Source of the DNA: Proteles cristata cristata
Taxonomy: Eukaryota; Chordata; Mammalia; Carnivora; Hyaenidae
Direction of reading: 5' to 3'
DNA: 64,000 bases
Assembly (NCBI GenBank): GCA_017311185.1
Contig: JAESUZ010003382.1
Span: 186,001 to 250,000 of the forward strand
The number at the start of each line of letters is the position of its first letter. The stretch's first letter is position 1. Shown here piece by piece: positions 11,360-23,632 of the stretch. A model generated the notes under the pieces. The model saw only the letters and a program-made list of their open reading frames with translations, made no database searches and had not been told where the DNA came from. The position numbers were made by a program, and so were the translations under genes.

Positions 11360-11466
11360 CTGAGCTGTCAGCCCACAGCCCGATGCAGGGCTCAAACTCA
11401 GAAACCATGAGATCATGACCTGAGCCAAAGTCAGACACTTAACCAACTGTGCCAGCCAGGTGCCCC
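11360..11466 (-). mobile_element. CAN-SINE fragment lacking its 3' tail
   Basis: Only the head half remains. It reads on the plus strand from CTGAGCTGTCAGCCCACAGC to CCAGCCAGGTGCCCC at 11466. The (CT)n tract and A tail are absent, and the break point at 11360 falls exactly within the body motif. No target duplication is visible. A later deletion that also took L2 sequence is the simplest explanation. Confidence 0.92.
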
Positions 11467-11640
11467 AGTAACTAGCATTCTTAAAACACTAACTCAAATT
11501 GTTAAGTTAAATGTTCAAAGATTAAGCTAGGTAACAGCTGCTGTCTGCATATTACTAAAATAATTAAGAAAAATCCAATAATAACCAATATTTGTAAAGT
11601 GGCTTATGCCATCCCCTGTATAAAACATTTAAAATAATAT

Positions 11641-12040
11641 TTATTTGGACTGTCCACTGCAGCCATGTGGAAGTCCAAACTCCTGCATGCAGTTTAAAAT
11701 CATCTGGCCTCCATTTACTTCTCTCCTTATCTTTCCATTCTCTGGCCCAGTTCCCCAAACTTAATGCTCAAAAAAAAAAAAAAAAAAAAGTGAGCTCATT
11801 TTTATTTACAAAATATGCCAAGCTCTTTTTTCCCCCTGATCTGTGCATATTCTCCATCCGAAAAATCTCCCGTCTTCATTTACCTGGTTGTCATGCTGCT
11901 GCTACTGTCATCACCTCCCCCGGGGCATCTCTGAGCCTTGCTCAGATGTACGTGCCCTAAAATGCTGTAACTGCTCGTCTGCAAGGACCCTGTGCTCAGG
12001 GCTCTCCCTCTCATCACTGCAGCCTTAGTCCCCAGCCCAA
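11641..12040 (+). mobile_element. L2 LINE 3'-half fragment
   Basis: Contains TGGAAGTCCAAACTCCTGC, AAATCATCTGGCCTCC and AATATGCCAAGCTC, in the order of the L2 3' segment. A pure A tract of about 19 bp at 11771-11789 interrupts it. It may be the same ancestral copy as the L2 pieces at 10.2-11.36 kb, with the reverse-transcriptase part lost around the SINE. Confidence 0.5.
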
Positions 12041-12074
12041 AATTCCCTGACAGATTTCAAAACAGACAGCATCC

Positions 12075-12230
12075 ACTTGATCACCACAATGTCTTTACGA
12101 ACAGGCAGAAAGATGTTACCATTGGTGCCTTGCTTTGCAAACAAGGAGCCTGAGATTCAGGGAGGTTAAATAAGTAGCCTGATTTAAAAAATGATACCAG
12201 GAGTTTGATTCTAGATATTCCCGTTATAAA
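12075..12230 (-). mobile_element. MIR SINE (antisense)
   Basis: Reverse-oriented MIR core: AACAAGGAGCCTGAGATTCA, GGGAGGTTAAATAAGTAGCC and ACCAGGAGTTTGATTCTAGA. These correspond to the diagnostic gaggaaactgaggc and gggattcgaaccc blocks of the complement. Confidence 0.72.
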
Positions 12231-15200
12231 TGATACACTCTTCTCATGCCGGCAAGGTGCAACCTCTAACGTAATTGCACTGTGGCAACGCGAGCTTTCA
12301 GGACACAGGTGGCTAACATGAAAATGTGCACCAATTTCTGCAAACCTTTTAGTGACCTCAGAAATTAACTAGCATGCAAGGACATATTTATGAGCAATGG
12401 CACGTTAAAGAAGTTGTGGCAACCCAAAACTGAAAACATATTCATTCTACAAAAGCTACTTAATTGTTATCCTAGAGTAGATAAAACTTAGTGCTGTGTC
12501 TATGAATATGGTCTGTGAGGGGATGGAAAATTCTAACAGGGGGACTCTCTGCCTTTCTCCAGCTGTTAAACCATCCACTGCTCCTGACCTCAGCTTTTGA
12601 AGGCAGAGTGTGCTCTCCTCCCTCAATGTGCTCCACCAAACACGTCTTTTCCCAAATTCTCCCATTTTATCAACTAATCAATATTAAGAACACAATTGCT
12701 TTAAAAATCACAGAACTAGGTAAGCCAAAAAAGGTTGAAAATAGCTGACAAAAATACTCTGACCAGGTAATGTTTTATGATTTAAAATAAGGTGATATTC
12801 ATTAGCCAGAGAGTCAAATGGCTGGTGTCTGCACAGAAACACTGGTATAGAAAAGTAGATTTTCACCTGTTCTGAGAAATTCTTTCCTGTAACCTACAGA
12901 GCTTTGCTATGTACACCATTTTTTCAGAATCAGTGTAGAAGACTCCAAGAAACTCTGGCACGAGGTGGAGTTGCAGCAGAATCAGGAAATGCGGAAACAG
13001 TGGAGCGGGATTCTAGTTCTCATCTCCTTCGGCTTCCACGTCAAATAACATCGAGGATACATAATAAGAATCTGCTCCAGAGAAGCTACATAGATGTTTT
13101 ATGTACCAGATTTTGAACCCCGAAATTTAATGACTTTTTATGGGAAGTTTTGTTACATAGCAGATGCTGCAATGTTTTTCATGGCATGTCTTTCTTTCCA
13201 TTTCATCAGGCTGGTTCTACCATATTGGATCTATGCAGGTGACATGACTCCAATGACCCTCCTTCTGGGATCTGGTGGTGATGGCAGGAAGATTAGCACA
13301 GGGTACAGAAGTTATAAGCTTCTTGAGCTTATAACTGGGCTTTCTGACCCAGAAGAAGCTCTGGGATTGGACTCCTGGCATTATATTGCTCTCTTAAAAT
13401 AATAAAATTGGGGGGACATCAGGATAAGCAAGTTATTAAGAACTCACCAAATCTTTTACTTTCCCTAATGAATAAAAATAGGAAGAGTTCTCTGAATAAA
13501 TGTGCTTTGGTAATTCTGCAGGCCATACCAGAGTTTTTATGAAATCTTTCAATAAAGAAAGTGTTCTGGCTTGGTTCCCCAGTCATGTCCTGTTTGCTCA
13601 CTTCACACTATCTTTTCCCACCCTGAGGTCGATCTGGGTGGGGTGCTGAACAAGTTATACCTCCTCCGACAGCTGCACCGCAGAGAACACTCTCTTTTTA
13701 CTGCTATTCTTCCAAATCGTAGACTAGATGTCTGTGTGTTCCCACTTGGTGGCAGGACACGGCTGACTGTCTTAGAAGGACCTTTCAGCTCTGGGTGGAC
13801 AGGAAACCGGAAGTGTCTACTGTCTGAATCTGAAATGCATGCCTTCCTCAGATTCATTCTCTAAACCCCTCACCAGAATGGGAATGTGAACTGTCATGGA
13901 AGGTAGTAAAGCACTGTCAATCTGGTTTGGCTTTTTTGTTTGTTTTTTGCATCGTGTGTTTCCTCATCTTTCTTCTGGGAACAGAACCTGTTCTCCCAGC
14001 AGATTAAATTCTTGGCATATCCTGTCTTTCTCCTTTCCAGAAGCTGTGATGGAACTCAGCATGAGCACATCACAAAACAGGGCCAATCAGGGACTTATCA
14101 GACCCTGGGGAAAAGCAACACTCTCCTGTTAAACTGGGAGGGCATGATGTCTGTTGGTCCTGGTCACCTGCTGCCCGGGAGAAAGACAGCCCGTGGTGCC
14201 GAGCAAAACCCAAGAGTGGAGATGAAGAGAGTCTGGTAGGGTAGGGTGGAGTTCCTGATTCTCATGCCTGATTACCTGAGTTTCAAAATACTTTGATACT
14301 GTGAAATGCAGAAGTATGCTTCCCAGTACATAACCCATAAATGATTTTAATTACCATCATCAAAATAAAACCTATGATTAGGAACATCCTTGTTCACAGG
14401 GGTCAGATGGTCAGTGCATGAGTGATTCAGAGATTCTGTATACAGAACAAAATCTGAATGTAAATTATATCTTTGGTAAGTTATTTCTGTTTGATCCTTA
14501 CTTTTGCAATTCAAGATAGTTTATTTTTTCAGGGCCTGAGAGCAGGCAAAAGGTTCTCTTTATTTAATCATTTGACATTCTACTATCTGGACTTGGTCTT
14601 AGGAAATTGTTAAAACTTCTCATTGGGATTGCCCCAGGAATAGCATTGAGGAACTACTTTTCCCTGTGAAGACTTCCGGACTTTGTGCTCTGGTGTGCTT
14701 GCTGGGGAGGGGTGTGAAGAACAGAGTTCTTTACTCTGACTTCTTTACAACATCCTTCATCAAACACTCTGGACAAGACCTAGAAAAAACTGTCCCCTTG
14801 CCGTCTGTGCCTTTCCTGTTTGGCAAAAGTCATCATCCTCAAAGATGTTGTCAACTGAACGGAATGTTTTGTGTCTGGAGCTTTAGGTCAGTGAGTCAAG
14901 CATTGCTACAAGGAAAATCAAAATGGTGCCCTCCCGACTTGAGTGCCCAGAGCAAGCTCTGCTCTGATAGCATTTAATATGTGGCAGAGCGCCATGATAC
15001 GTATGCTCATGTCCTGATGGATGTGCCCAGAGATGTGTTCAGTTCTTGGGTTCCTTCCCACATGGCACCTCCCGCTGCACTTTATTGACACCAGATGTTC
15101 TTTGTATCAGTGAGACTTGTAGCAATGTCTATTTAAAGTTAAATGGAGTAATTGAAGCCAGAGCATCGTACTCTGAATGAAGTAAATCAAAGCACATCAT

Positions 15201-16930
15201 GGTCATAAAAATGCAGACTAGGGAAAGCATGAATGAGGGAAATCCATTATAAAAAAGAAAGCCAGACTAACGGAGACCTAAAAGCTCTGATTAGAATTTA
15301 CCATCTCACACAACACTGATAGGAATCAACTGGTAAGCGCTCAGAGCTCTGACGCCAGAAGTAGTGAGTGTGCCTCACTATATAAATCAGGCAAGACTCT
15401 TTTGTCACAACAAACTTCTTCCCCATGACGGCTCATGGAAGACAATTCTTCACTTGAATCACGGCAGGGATCAGATGCAGAAATCCAGCTAATGACAGGA
15501 GACATGGACCTGAGGTCCAATCATTTGACTAACATAATGCTTTAGATGGAGGTTTTAACAAATCAAGGCTTAACCAATAATTGATGGTAGGAAATGGAGA
15601 CATGATTTAAAGTGATTTAAAAGAAAACTAAGACAGGAAGAACAGCGTGATTAGAAGGACTCACAGCAAACCATGAAGGGTGAGGATTAATAAATGTGGA
15701 TTGTAATGGGCATAGATCTGGCAGCCAGCAGGCAGTAGGCACTCAGACGGACTGGAAGGAACTGAGGTCTGGCAGTATCACGCGCCCAGAATGGGATCAC
15801 CAGAGGCAATCATACACATGCCAAATCACAATAGTAATTTAAAAGCACAGAAATCAAAACTATTAAAACATTATAAAGTATAAGCATAGCCAGATAATGT
15901 TTTAATGAAGTTAACTACTGTTTTCCTTTAAAAACAAAAAGATTCCAGGCATTTTTCCCTATTTGATGCCTCATGTGGGCAAATACTTGACTGCATCCAT
16001 CACTTTAGCACAGGGACACAGCCAGGCACAAAGCAGAAGGAGCCGCTCAGTCTCTGCCCTTTGTACTCCACAAGCATAAATTCCTTTGGAGAATTTTTAA
16101 GGATTTAGAGTAAAATGTACAGGAAAAGCAAAAGAAAAGAGGAGTGTTTCATGCCAACTCCCACTCAGACTAGAAAAACAATTAGTGGGGGGAGAAGAGA
16201 TAGTAAGGAAGTAATAAGAAAGAGAAGCCGTCGTGTCTTTGAGAGAGGGACCCTGTGCCCTGTTTCCAGAACACCATGCGCAGAGTGGGGCCAGGGAGGG
16301 TGGCAAGCGACCAGTGAAAGCAAGTGACATCTGTGAAATGGGTCCAGCCAGACAGAGCCCCAGACATGGAGAGTTTCCACTGCCGCACTGCAGAACAGAA
16401 GCCACAGGATGATGCCCATGTCTCCAGTTTGGCTGTGGTGGGAAGTGGGTGGCAACATACTTGACGGGGCTTTGAGGACAGGAAAATGGGTTATCTCAGG
16501 TGGGGTCTTTATGGCCGAGTGACAGGGGCTAAACAGGGAACTGTAGGTCTCTGGGCACCTCCTGCTGCGATAGAGGACCCCAGGGCCTGATCACCATGAT
16601 ATCTTAGTGCCACATAAGCCTCCAAACAACCTCTTAGCATTCCTGCAGAATGTTGGTATAAAAGTTGGGTTGTGATATAGAAAGACAAACTGCATACTTA
16701 AGGTTGAGGACTCATCTCATATTTATAATTATAAAAGTATTTCAAATGCCTTGCAAGAGAAAAGTACCATGTGTAAAATGGAGGGAAATATGCACAATAC
16801 TGGAGAGAAGGAAGGAATACCTGTCATAGAAATATGAATTGTTTTAGAGAATAAAAATGACAATTTCAGCCAAGAGAAATGTATGACTCCCGAAATCCGT
16901 AGAGCCCTCATCAAGGTAGATGGACAGCAT
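12231..16930. other. 4.7-kb stretch without identified elements
   Basis: The longest repeat-poor block of the window. Open frames of up to about 100 codons exist (13094-13402, 13571-13864, 13940-14239, 14666-14977 plus; 16097-16405 minus). None has a recognisable domain and several overlap frames on the other strand. A perfect hairpin lies at 13310-13336. The segment around 14120-14290 has the flavour of a diverged ERVL LTR, but I cannot place it. Conserved non-coding DNA or unrecognised old repeats are both possible. Confidence 0.45.
13310..13336. other. Perfect inverted repeat (11-bp stem, 5-base loop)
   Basis: agttataagct (13310-13320), loop tcttg, agcttataact (13326-13336). The arms are exactly complementary. 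It lies inside an unassigned region and is not followed by a T run, so it is not a Pol III terminator structure. Confidence 0.95.
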
Positions 16931-16945
16931 CTAATGCCTTTGCTT

Positions 16946-17147
16946 TTTTTTTTTCCCCCCTAAGTTTATTTTGAGAGAGAGAGGGCACAAGCAGGGGAAG
17001 ATCAGAGAGAGAAGAGAGAGAGAATTCCAAGCAGCCTCTGCACTTACAGTGCACGGACACGGGGCTTGAACCCACGAACCCTGAGATCATGACCTGAGCT
17101 GAAACAAAGAGGTGGACACTTAACTGACTGAGCCCTCCAGGTGCTGC
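16946..17147 (-). mobile_element. CAN-SINE
   Basis: Minus-strand copy: T/C-rich tail side, GA-rich body, GGGGCTTGAACCCACGAACC, GAGATCATGACCTGAGCTG, and a head with changes (GAGCCCTCCAGGTGCTGC). The duplication ctaatgcctttgctt is perfect (16931-16945 and 17148-17162). Confidence 0.96.
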
Positions 17148-17162
17148 CTAATGCCTTTGCTT

Positions 17163-17548
17163 CTTAATAGTCAGCCTAGCTCCTGGCGTTGGCCATTCTG
17201 ACCCATGACTCCATCAAACCACTATCCACCGTATCACTGCAGCCTGAGAAACGTTGGGCACATCAGCCAAAGGAAGGTATTCTGGCTTCCAGGTAAAAGA
17301 TCTGTAGCTGTGAAGAAGGAGGAGTGTGCTGCCTCACAGCAGAGGAGACAACAGGGCGCAGGTGGGAGGTGAGGCAGCCTGGGGGGGTATAGAGTCCTAC
17401 TGAGCCGCTTAAAATGCTAACACAATAAAAGAAAAAGACAAAATATCACATCTCTCAGGCTTTTTGAAAAAATTACAAAATGTGCTCGGAAAAGCAGACT
17501 TAGGACATCGTTTAGAAATTTCTCCTACCATTTTCAAGTGGAAACAAA
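17163..17548. other. Unassigned sequence left of the L1
   Basis: About 390 bp between a SINE and the 3' end of the large L1. No recognised element. Confidence 0.5.
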
Positions 17549-17824
17549 CATCCATTTTTTTAAGTTTTTATTTAAATTCCAGTTAGTTAACATACAGTGT
17601 AATATTAGTTTCAGGTGTACAATATAGTGATTCTATACTTGCATACAACACCTGGTGTTCGTCCCCACAAGTGCACCCCTTAATCCCATCCCCTGTTACA
17701 CCCAGCCCCCTGCCACTCCCTGCCCTTCTGCTTACCAGAGGTTTGTTCTCTATAGTTAAGAGTCTGTTTCTTGTTTGCCCGTCTCCCTCTTTTTTTCCCC
17801 ATTCTTGATTGTTTTATTGCTTTT

Positions 17825-18019
17825 TAAAATGTTTATTTTTTGAGAGAGAGAGAGCACACAAGTGGGCGAGGGGCAGAGACAGGGAGACACACACAGAAGC
17901 CAAAGCAGCTTCCAGGTTCTGTCCATGCAGAGCCCAATGCAGGGCTTGAACCCACAAGCCATGGAATCATGACCTGAGCTGAAGCTGGATCCTTAACCGA
18001 CTGAGCCACCTAGGTGCCC
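17825..18019 (-). mobile_element. CAN-SINE nested in L1 3' region
   Basis: Minus-strand copy inserted just downstream of the L1 ORF2 end. It reads TTTTTGAGAGAGAGAGAGCA, a body lacking the usual TGCTGACAGCTCAGAG, GGGCTTGAACCCACAAGCC, and a head ending GAGCCACCTAGGTGCCC at 18019. The flanks share an imperfect TTGTTTTATTGCTTTTT / TTGTTTTGTTTCTTA repeat. Confidence 0.93.
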
Positions 18020-20387
18020 TGTTGTTTTGTTTCTTAAATCCCACATGAGTGAAATCATATTTGTTGTTCTCGGACTTATTTCGCTTAGAGTATAATACTC
18101 TCTAGCTCCATCCATGTTGTTGCAAATGACAAGATTTCATTCTTTTTATTATTGCTGAGTAATATTCCATTTCACATATATACCACATCTTTTTTATCCA
18201 TTCATGAATCGATGGACATGGGCAGTGTCCATAGTTTGGCTACTGTAGATAATGCTGCCATAAACATCAGGCTGTATGGATCCCTTTCCATTAGAATTTT
18301 TGTATTCTTTGAGTAAATACCTAGTAGTACATTTGCTGGATCATACTGTAGCTTTATTTTTAACTTTTCGAGGAGGCTCCATATTCTTTTCCAGAGTGGC
18401 TGCACCAGGCTGCATTCCCACCAGCGGTGCACGAGGGTTCTCGTTTCTCCTCATCCACGTCAACACCTGTTGTTTCTTGCGTTGTTGATTTTAGCCATTC
18501 TGACAGATGTGGTATCTCATTACAGACTTTGCTTTGCATTCCCCTGGTGATGAGTGATGTTGACCATATTTTCATGTGTCTGTTAGCCACCTGTATGTCT
18601 TCTCTGGAAAAGTGTCTGTCTTCTACCCTTTTTTAATTGGATTATTCATTGTTTGGGTATTGAGTTGTATATGTTCTTTATAGATTTTGGACACTAACCC
18701 TTTATCAGATATGTCATTTGCAATATCTTCTCCCATTACTTAGGTTGCCTTTTCGTTTTCTTGGTTCCTTCAGTGTGCAGACGCTTTTCATTTTGATGAA
18801 GTCCCAATAGTTCACTTTTGCATTTGTTTCCCTTGCCTCAGGAGATATATCTAGAAGGTGCTTTTAGCCAATGTTAAAGAAGTTACTGCCTATATTCTCT
18901 TGTAGGATTTTTATGGTTTCAGGTCTCATATTTAGGTCTTTAATCCATTTTGAATTTACTTTTATGTATGATGTAAGAAAGTGGCCCAGCTTCATTTTTT
19001 GCATGTTGCTGTCCAGTTTTTCCAACATCCTTTGTTGAGGGGATATTCTTTTCCCCATTGGATTTTCTTTCCTGCTTAGTTGAAGATTAATTGACCATAT
19101 ACTGTGGGTTCATTTCTGGGTTTTCTGTCTGTTCTTTTGATCTATGTGTCTGTTTTGTGCCAGCACTATACTGTTTTGATGATTACAGTTTTGCAGTATG
19201 AAGTCTGGAATTGTGATGCCTCCAGCTTTGCTTTTCTTCAGAGTTTCTCTGACCATTGAGGGTCTTTTGTGGTTCCATACAAATTTTAGGATTGTTTGTT
19301 CTAGCTCTGTGAAAAATGCCGTTAGTATTTTGATAGGGATTGCATCAAATCTGTAGATTACTTAGGGTGGTATAGATATTTTGACAATATTTGTTCTTCC
19401 AATCCATGAGAATGGAATGTGTTTCCATTTGTTAGTGTCTTCAATTTCTTTTATCAGTGTTTTTTGTTTTCAGAGTACAAGTTTTCACCTCTTTGGTTCG
19501 GTTTATTCCTAGGCTTCATATTGTTTTTGGTGCAGTTGTAAATGGGAAAGATTTCTTAATTTCTCTTCTTGTTGCTTTATTACTGGTGTACAGAAATGCA
19601 ACAGATTTCTCTACATTGATTTTTGTATCCTATGACTTTACTGAACTCGTTGAACAGTTCTAGCAGGTGTTGGGTGGAGTTTTTAGGGTTTTCTGCACAT
19701 ACTATCATGCCATCTGCAAATAGTTATCATTTTACTTCTTTATTGCTGTTTTGGATGCCTTTTATTTCTTTTGTTGTCTGATTGCTGTGGCCAGGACTTC
19801 TAGCACTGAGATGAATAAAAGTGGTGAGAGGGGACATCGCTATCTTATTCTGGACTCCAGAGGAGAAGCACGCAGCTTTCCCCCCAATGGAGAATATTAG
19901 CTGTGAGCGTTTCATATGTGGCTTTTATTATGTTGAGGTGTGTTCTCTCTAAACCTTCTTTTCTGAGGATTTTTATCATAAATGGATGCATTTGTACTTT
20001 GTCAAATGCATTTTCTCCATCTCTTGAAATGATCATATAGTTCTTATCCTTTCTTTTATTAATGGGGTGTATCACAGTGATCTGTTTGTGAATGCTGAAC
20101 CATATTTGCAACCCAGGCATAAATCCCCCTTGATCAAGGTGAATGATTTTTTTAATGTATTGTTAGATTTGGTTTGCTAATATTTTGTTGAGGATTTTTC
20201 CATCAGTGTTTATCAGGAATAATGGCCTAAAGTTCTCTTTTTTTAGTGGAGTCTTTATCTGTTGTTGTTATTGTTTTTAATCAGGGTAATGCTGGCCTCA
20301 CAGAATAAAATTGGAAACTTTCCTTCTTTTTCTATTTTTTGGAATTATTTGAGAATAGGTATTAACTCTTCTTCAAATGCTGGGTAG

Positions 20388-20523
20388 GAGCACCTGGGTG
20401 ACTCAGTCGCTTAAACATCTGACTTCAGCTCAGGTCATGATCTCACAGCTTGTGAGTTCAAGCCCTGCATCAGGCTCTGCACAGGTAGTATGGACCCTGC
20501 TTGGGATTCTTGCTCTCTCCTCT

Positions 20524-20554
<31 letters not shown>

Positions 20555-20570
20555 CTTTAACTATAAAATG
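20388..20570 (+). mobile_element. CAN-SINE nested in L1 ORF2
   Basis: Plus-strand copy starting GAGCACCTGGGTGACTCAG, with TGTGAGTTCAAGCCCTGCAT, (CT)n and an AAATAAATAAATAAAC tail. It is flanked by aaatgctgggtag (20375-20387) and aatgttgagtag (20571-20582). It lies opposite to the L1 and breaks the reverse-transcriptase region. Confidence 0.95.
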
Positions 20571-21800
20571 AATGTTGAGTAGAATTCACCTGTTAAGCTA
20601 TCTGATCCTGGACTTTTGATTTTTTGGAAGTTTTATGATTAGTGATTCTATTTCATTGCTGATCACTGGTCTGTTCAAGTTTTCTATTTCTTCCTGTTTC
20701 AATGTCAGCAGTTCATATGTTTCTAGGAATTTATCCGTTTCTTCCTGGTTGTCCAATTTGTTGCTATACAGGTTTTCCTAATAATCTCATGTAATTCTTT
20801 GTATTCCTGTTACATTGGTTGTTATTTCTCTTCTCTCATTTGTGATTTTATTTTATTTGAATCTTTTCTCTCTTTGATTAGACTAGCCTAGGAATATCAA
20901 CTTTATTAGTTTTTTCAAAGAACCAGCTCCTGGTTTCCTTGACTGTTCTATTATTATTTTAGTTTCTATACCATTTATTTCTGCTCTTATCTTTAATTAT
21001 TTCACTCCTGCTGGTTTTGGGTTTCAGTTGTTGTTGCTGTTGTTGTTGTTTTTGTTGCTGTTGTTTTACTAGCTCCTTTAGGTGCAATGTTAAGTTGTTT
21101 ATTTGAAGTTTTTTTTTTCTTGCTTCTTGAGGTATACCTGTATTGCTATATACTTCCCACTCAAGACCACTTTTGCTGCATCACAAACGTTTTGGACCTT
21201 TATGTTTTCATTTTCATTTGTTTCCATGTAGTTTTTAAAATTTCTTCTTTGATTTCCTGGTTGACCCATGCGTTGTTCAGTAGCATGTTGTTTAACCTCC
21301 AAGTATTTGTGGTCTTTCCAGATTTTTTTTTTTATTGTGTTTGCCTTTTAGTTTCATAGTGTTGTAGTCAGAAAGGTTCATGATATGATTTCAGTCTTTT
21401 TATATTTGCTGAGACCTGTTTTGTGATCTCATATGTGATTTATACTAGAGAATGTTCCATGTCCATTTGAAAGGAATGTGTATTTTTCTGTTTTAGGATG
21501 GAATGTTCTGATTATCTGGTAAGTCCATCTGGTCCAGTGTGTCATCCAAAGTCATTGTTTCCTTGTTAATTTTCTGTTTAGATCATCTTTTCATTGATGT
21601 AAATTGGGTGTTAAAGTGCCCTACTATTATTGTGCTATTATCGATGAGTTTCTTTACCTTTGTTATTAATTTTTTTATTTATTTGGATGCCCTGTTTTGG
21701 GTTCATAAATATTTATAATTGTTATAAATTCTTGTTGGGTTGTCCCCTTTATTATTAAATAGTGCCCTTCTTTGTCTCTTGTTGCAATCTTTGTTAAAGT

Positions 21801-23632
21801 AAATTTTTTAAATTTTTTAATAGTTTATTGACAAGTTGGTTTCCATATAACACCCAGTGCTCATCCCCACAAGTGCCCTCCTCCATGCCCATCACCCTTC
21901 TTCCCCTATCCCCCACCCCAATCAGCCCTCAGTTTGTTCCAGCATTCAAGAGTCTCTCATGGTTTGCCTCCCTCCCTCTCAACTATTTTTCCCCTTCTTC
22001 TCCACCATGATCCTCCAGTAAGTTCCTCCTAATCCCCCTATACATGCAAACATATGGTAGCTGTCCTTCTCTGACTGATGTATTTCGCTCAGCATAATAC
22101 CCTCAAGATCCATCCATGTTGCTACACATGGCCAGATCCCACTCTTTCTCATTGCCATGTAGTATTCCATTGTACAGATAAACCACATTTTCTTGATCCA
22201 TTCGTCCGTTGATGGACACTTAGACTCTTTCCATGTTTTGGCTATTGTTGAGAGTGCCGCTATGAACATTGGGGTACATGTGCACCTATGCATCAGCACT
22301 CCTATATCCCTTTGGTAAATTCCTAGCGGTGCTACTGCTGTGTCATAGGGGAGTTCTAGTGTTAATTTTTTGAGGAACCTCCACACTGTTTGCCAGAGGG
22401 GCTGTACCAGTTTTCATTTCCACCAACAGTGTAGGAGGGTGCATGTTTCTCCACATCCTTGACAGCATCTAGAGTCTCCTGATTTGTTCATTTTAGCCAC
22501 TCTGACCAGCATGAGGTGGTATCTCAGTGTGGTTTTGATTTGTATTTCCCTGATGAGGGATGCTGAGCATCATTTCATGTGTCTGTTGGCCATCCAAATA
22601 TGCTCTTTGGAGAAGTGTCTGTTCATGTCTTCTGCCCATTTCTCCATTGGATTATTTGTTTTTCAGGTGTGGAGTTTGGTGAGTTCCTTAGAGATTTTGG
22701 ATACCAGCCCTTTATCTGATGTCATTTGCAACTATCTTTTCCCATTCCATCAGCTACCTATTAGTTTTATGGATTGATTCCTTTGCCATGCAGTAAGAAG
22801 CTTTTAATCTTGATGAGGTCCCAATAGTTCATGTTTGCTCTTGATTCCCTTGCTTTTGGGGATGTGTCAAGTAAGAAATTGCTGTGGTTGAGGTCAAGGA
22901 GGTTGTTTCCTGCTTTCTCCTCTAGGGTTTTGATGGTTTCCTGTCTCACATTCAGGTCCTTTATCCATTTTGAGTTTGCTTTTGCGTATGGTGTGAGAAA
23001 ATGATCTAGTTTCACTCTTCTCCATGTTGCTGTCTAGTTCTCCCAGCACCATCTGTTAAAGAGGCTGTCTTTTTTCCATTAGATACTCTTTCCCACATTG
23101 CCAAAGATTAGTTGGCAGTACGTTTTTGGGTCCAATTCTGAGTTCTCTATTCTATTCCATGGGTCTGTGTGTCTGTTTTTTTGCCAATACCATACTGTTT
23201 GATGCTTACAGCTTTGTAGTAGAGGCTAAACTCTGGGAGGTTGTGATGCCTCCCGTTTTGGTTTTCTTCAATATTATTTTGGCTATTCGGGGTCTTTTGT
23301 GGTTCCATACAAATTTTAGGATCATTTGTTCTAGTTTTGAGAAGAATTCTGGTGCAATTTTGATTGGGATTGCATTGAATGTGTAGATTGTTTTGGGTAG
23401 TAACGACATTTTAACAATATTTACTTTTCCAATCCATGAGCATGGAATGTTTTTCCATTTCTTTGTCTTCTTCAACTTCCTTCATGAGTTTTCTATAGTT
23501 TTCATCATACAAATCTCTTATATCTTTGGTTAGATTTATTCCTTAGGTATTTTATGTTTTTTTGGTATAATTGTGAGTGGGATCAGTTTCTTGACTTCTC
23601 TTCCTGTTGCTTCATTGTCAAGTATTGCTAAG
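21801..23632 (-). mobile_element. Younger, 5'-truncated L1 nested in the older L1
   Basis: Begins at its 3' end with T-rich sequence, then AATAGTTTATTGACAAGTTG and CACCCAGTGCTCATCCCCAC. Its ORF2 C-terminal half (for example [13 protein letters not shown] and [12 protein letters not shown]) runs to about 23632. There the text jumps from the LIPLTI segment of ORF2 straight into the older element's N-terminal YHANG segment. About 1.8 kb survives and no reverse-transcriptase core is included. The same 3' end recurs at 42330 and 60360. Confidence 0.92.

Noticed and set aside
11640..11790. Processed pseudogene ending in the A tract at 11771-11789
   Set aside because: The sequence on both sides reads as one continuous L2-like text and no flanking duplication was found.
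13741..13758. CCACTTGGTGGC as another CTCF-like site
   Set aside because: The key A of the CCANNAG core is T, so the match is much weaker than at 56755.
13571..13864. 97-codon plus-strand frame, with an 84-codon frame opposite
   Set aside because: The peptide looks protein-like, but I recognise no family and the frame opposite is equally open.
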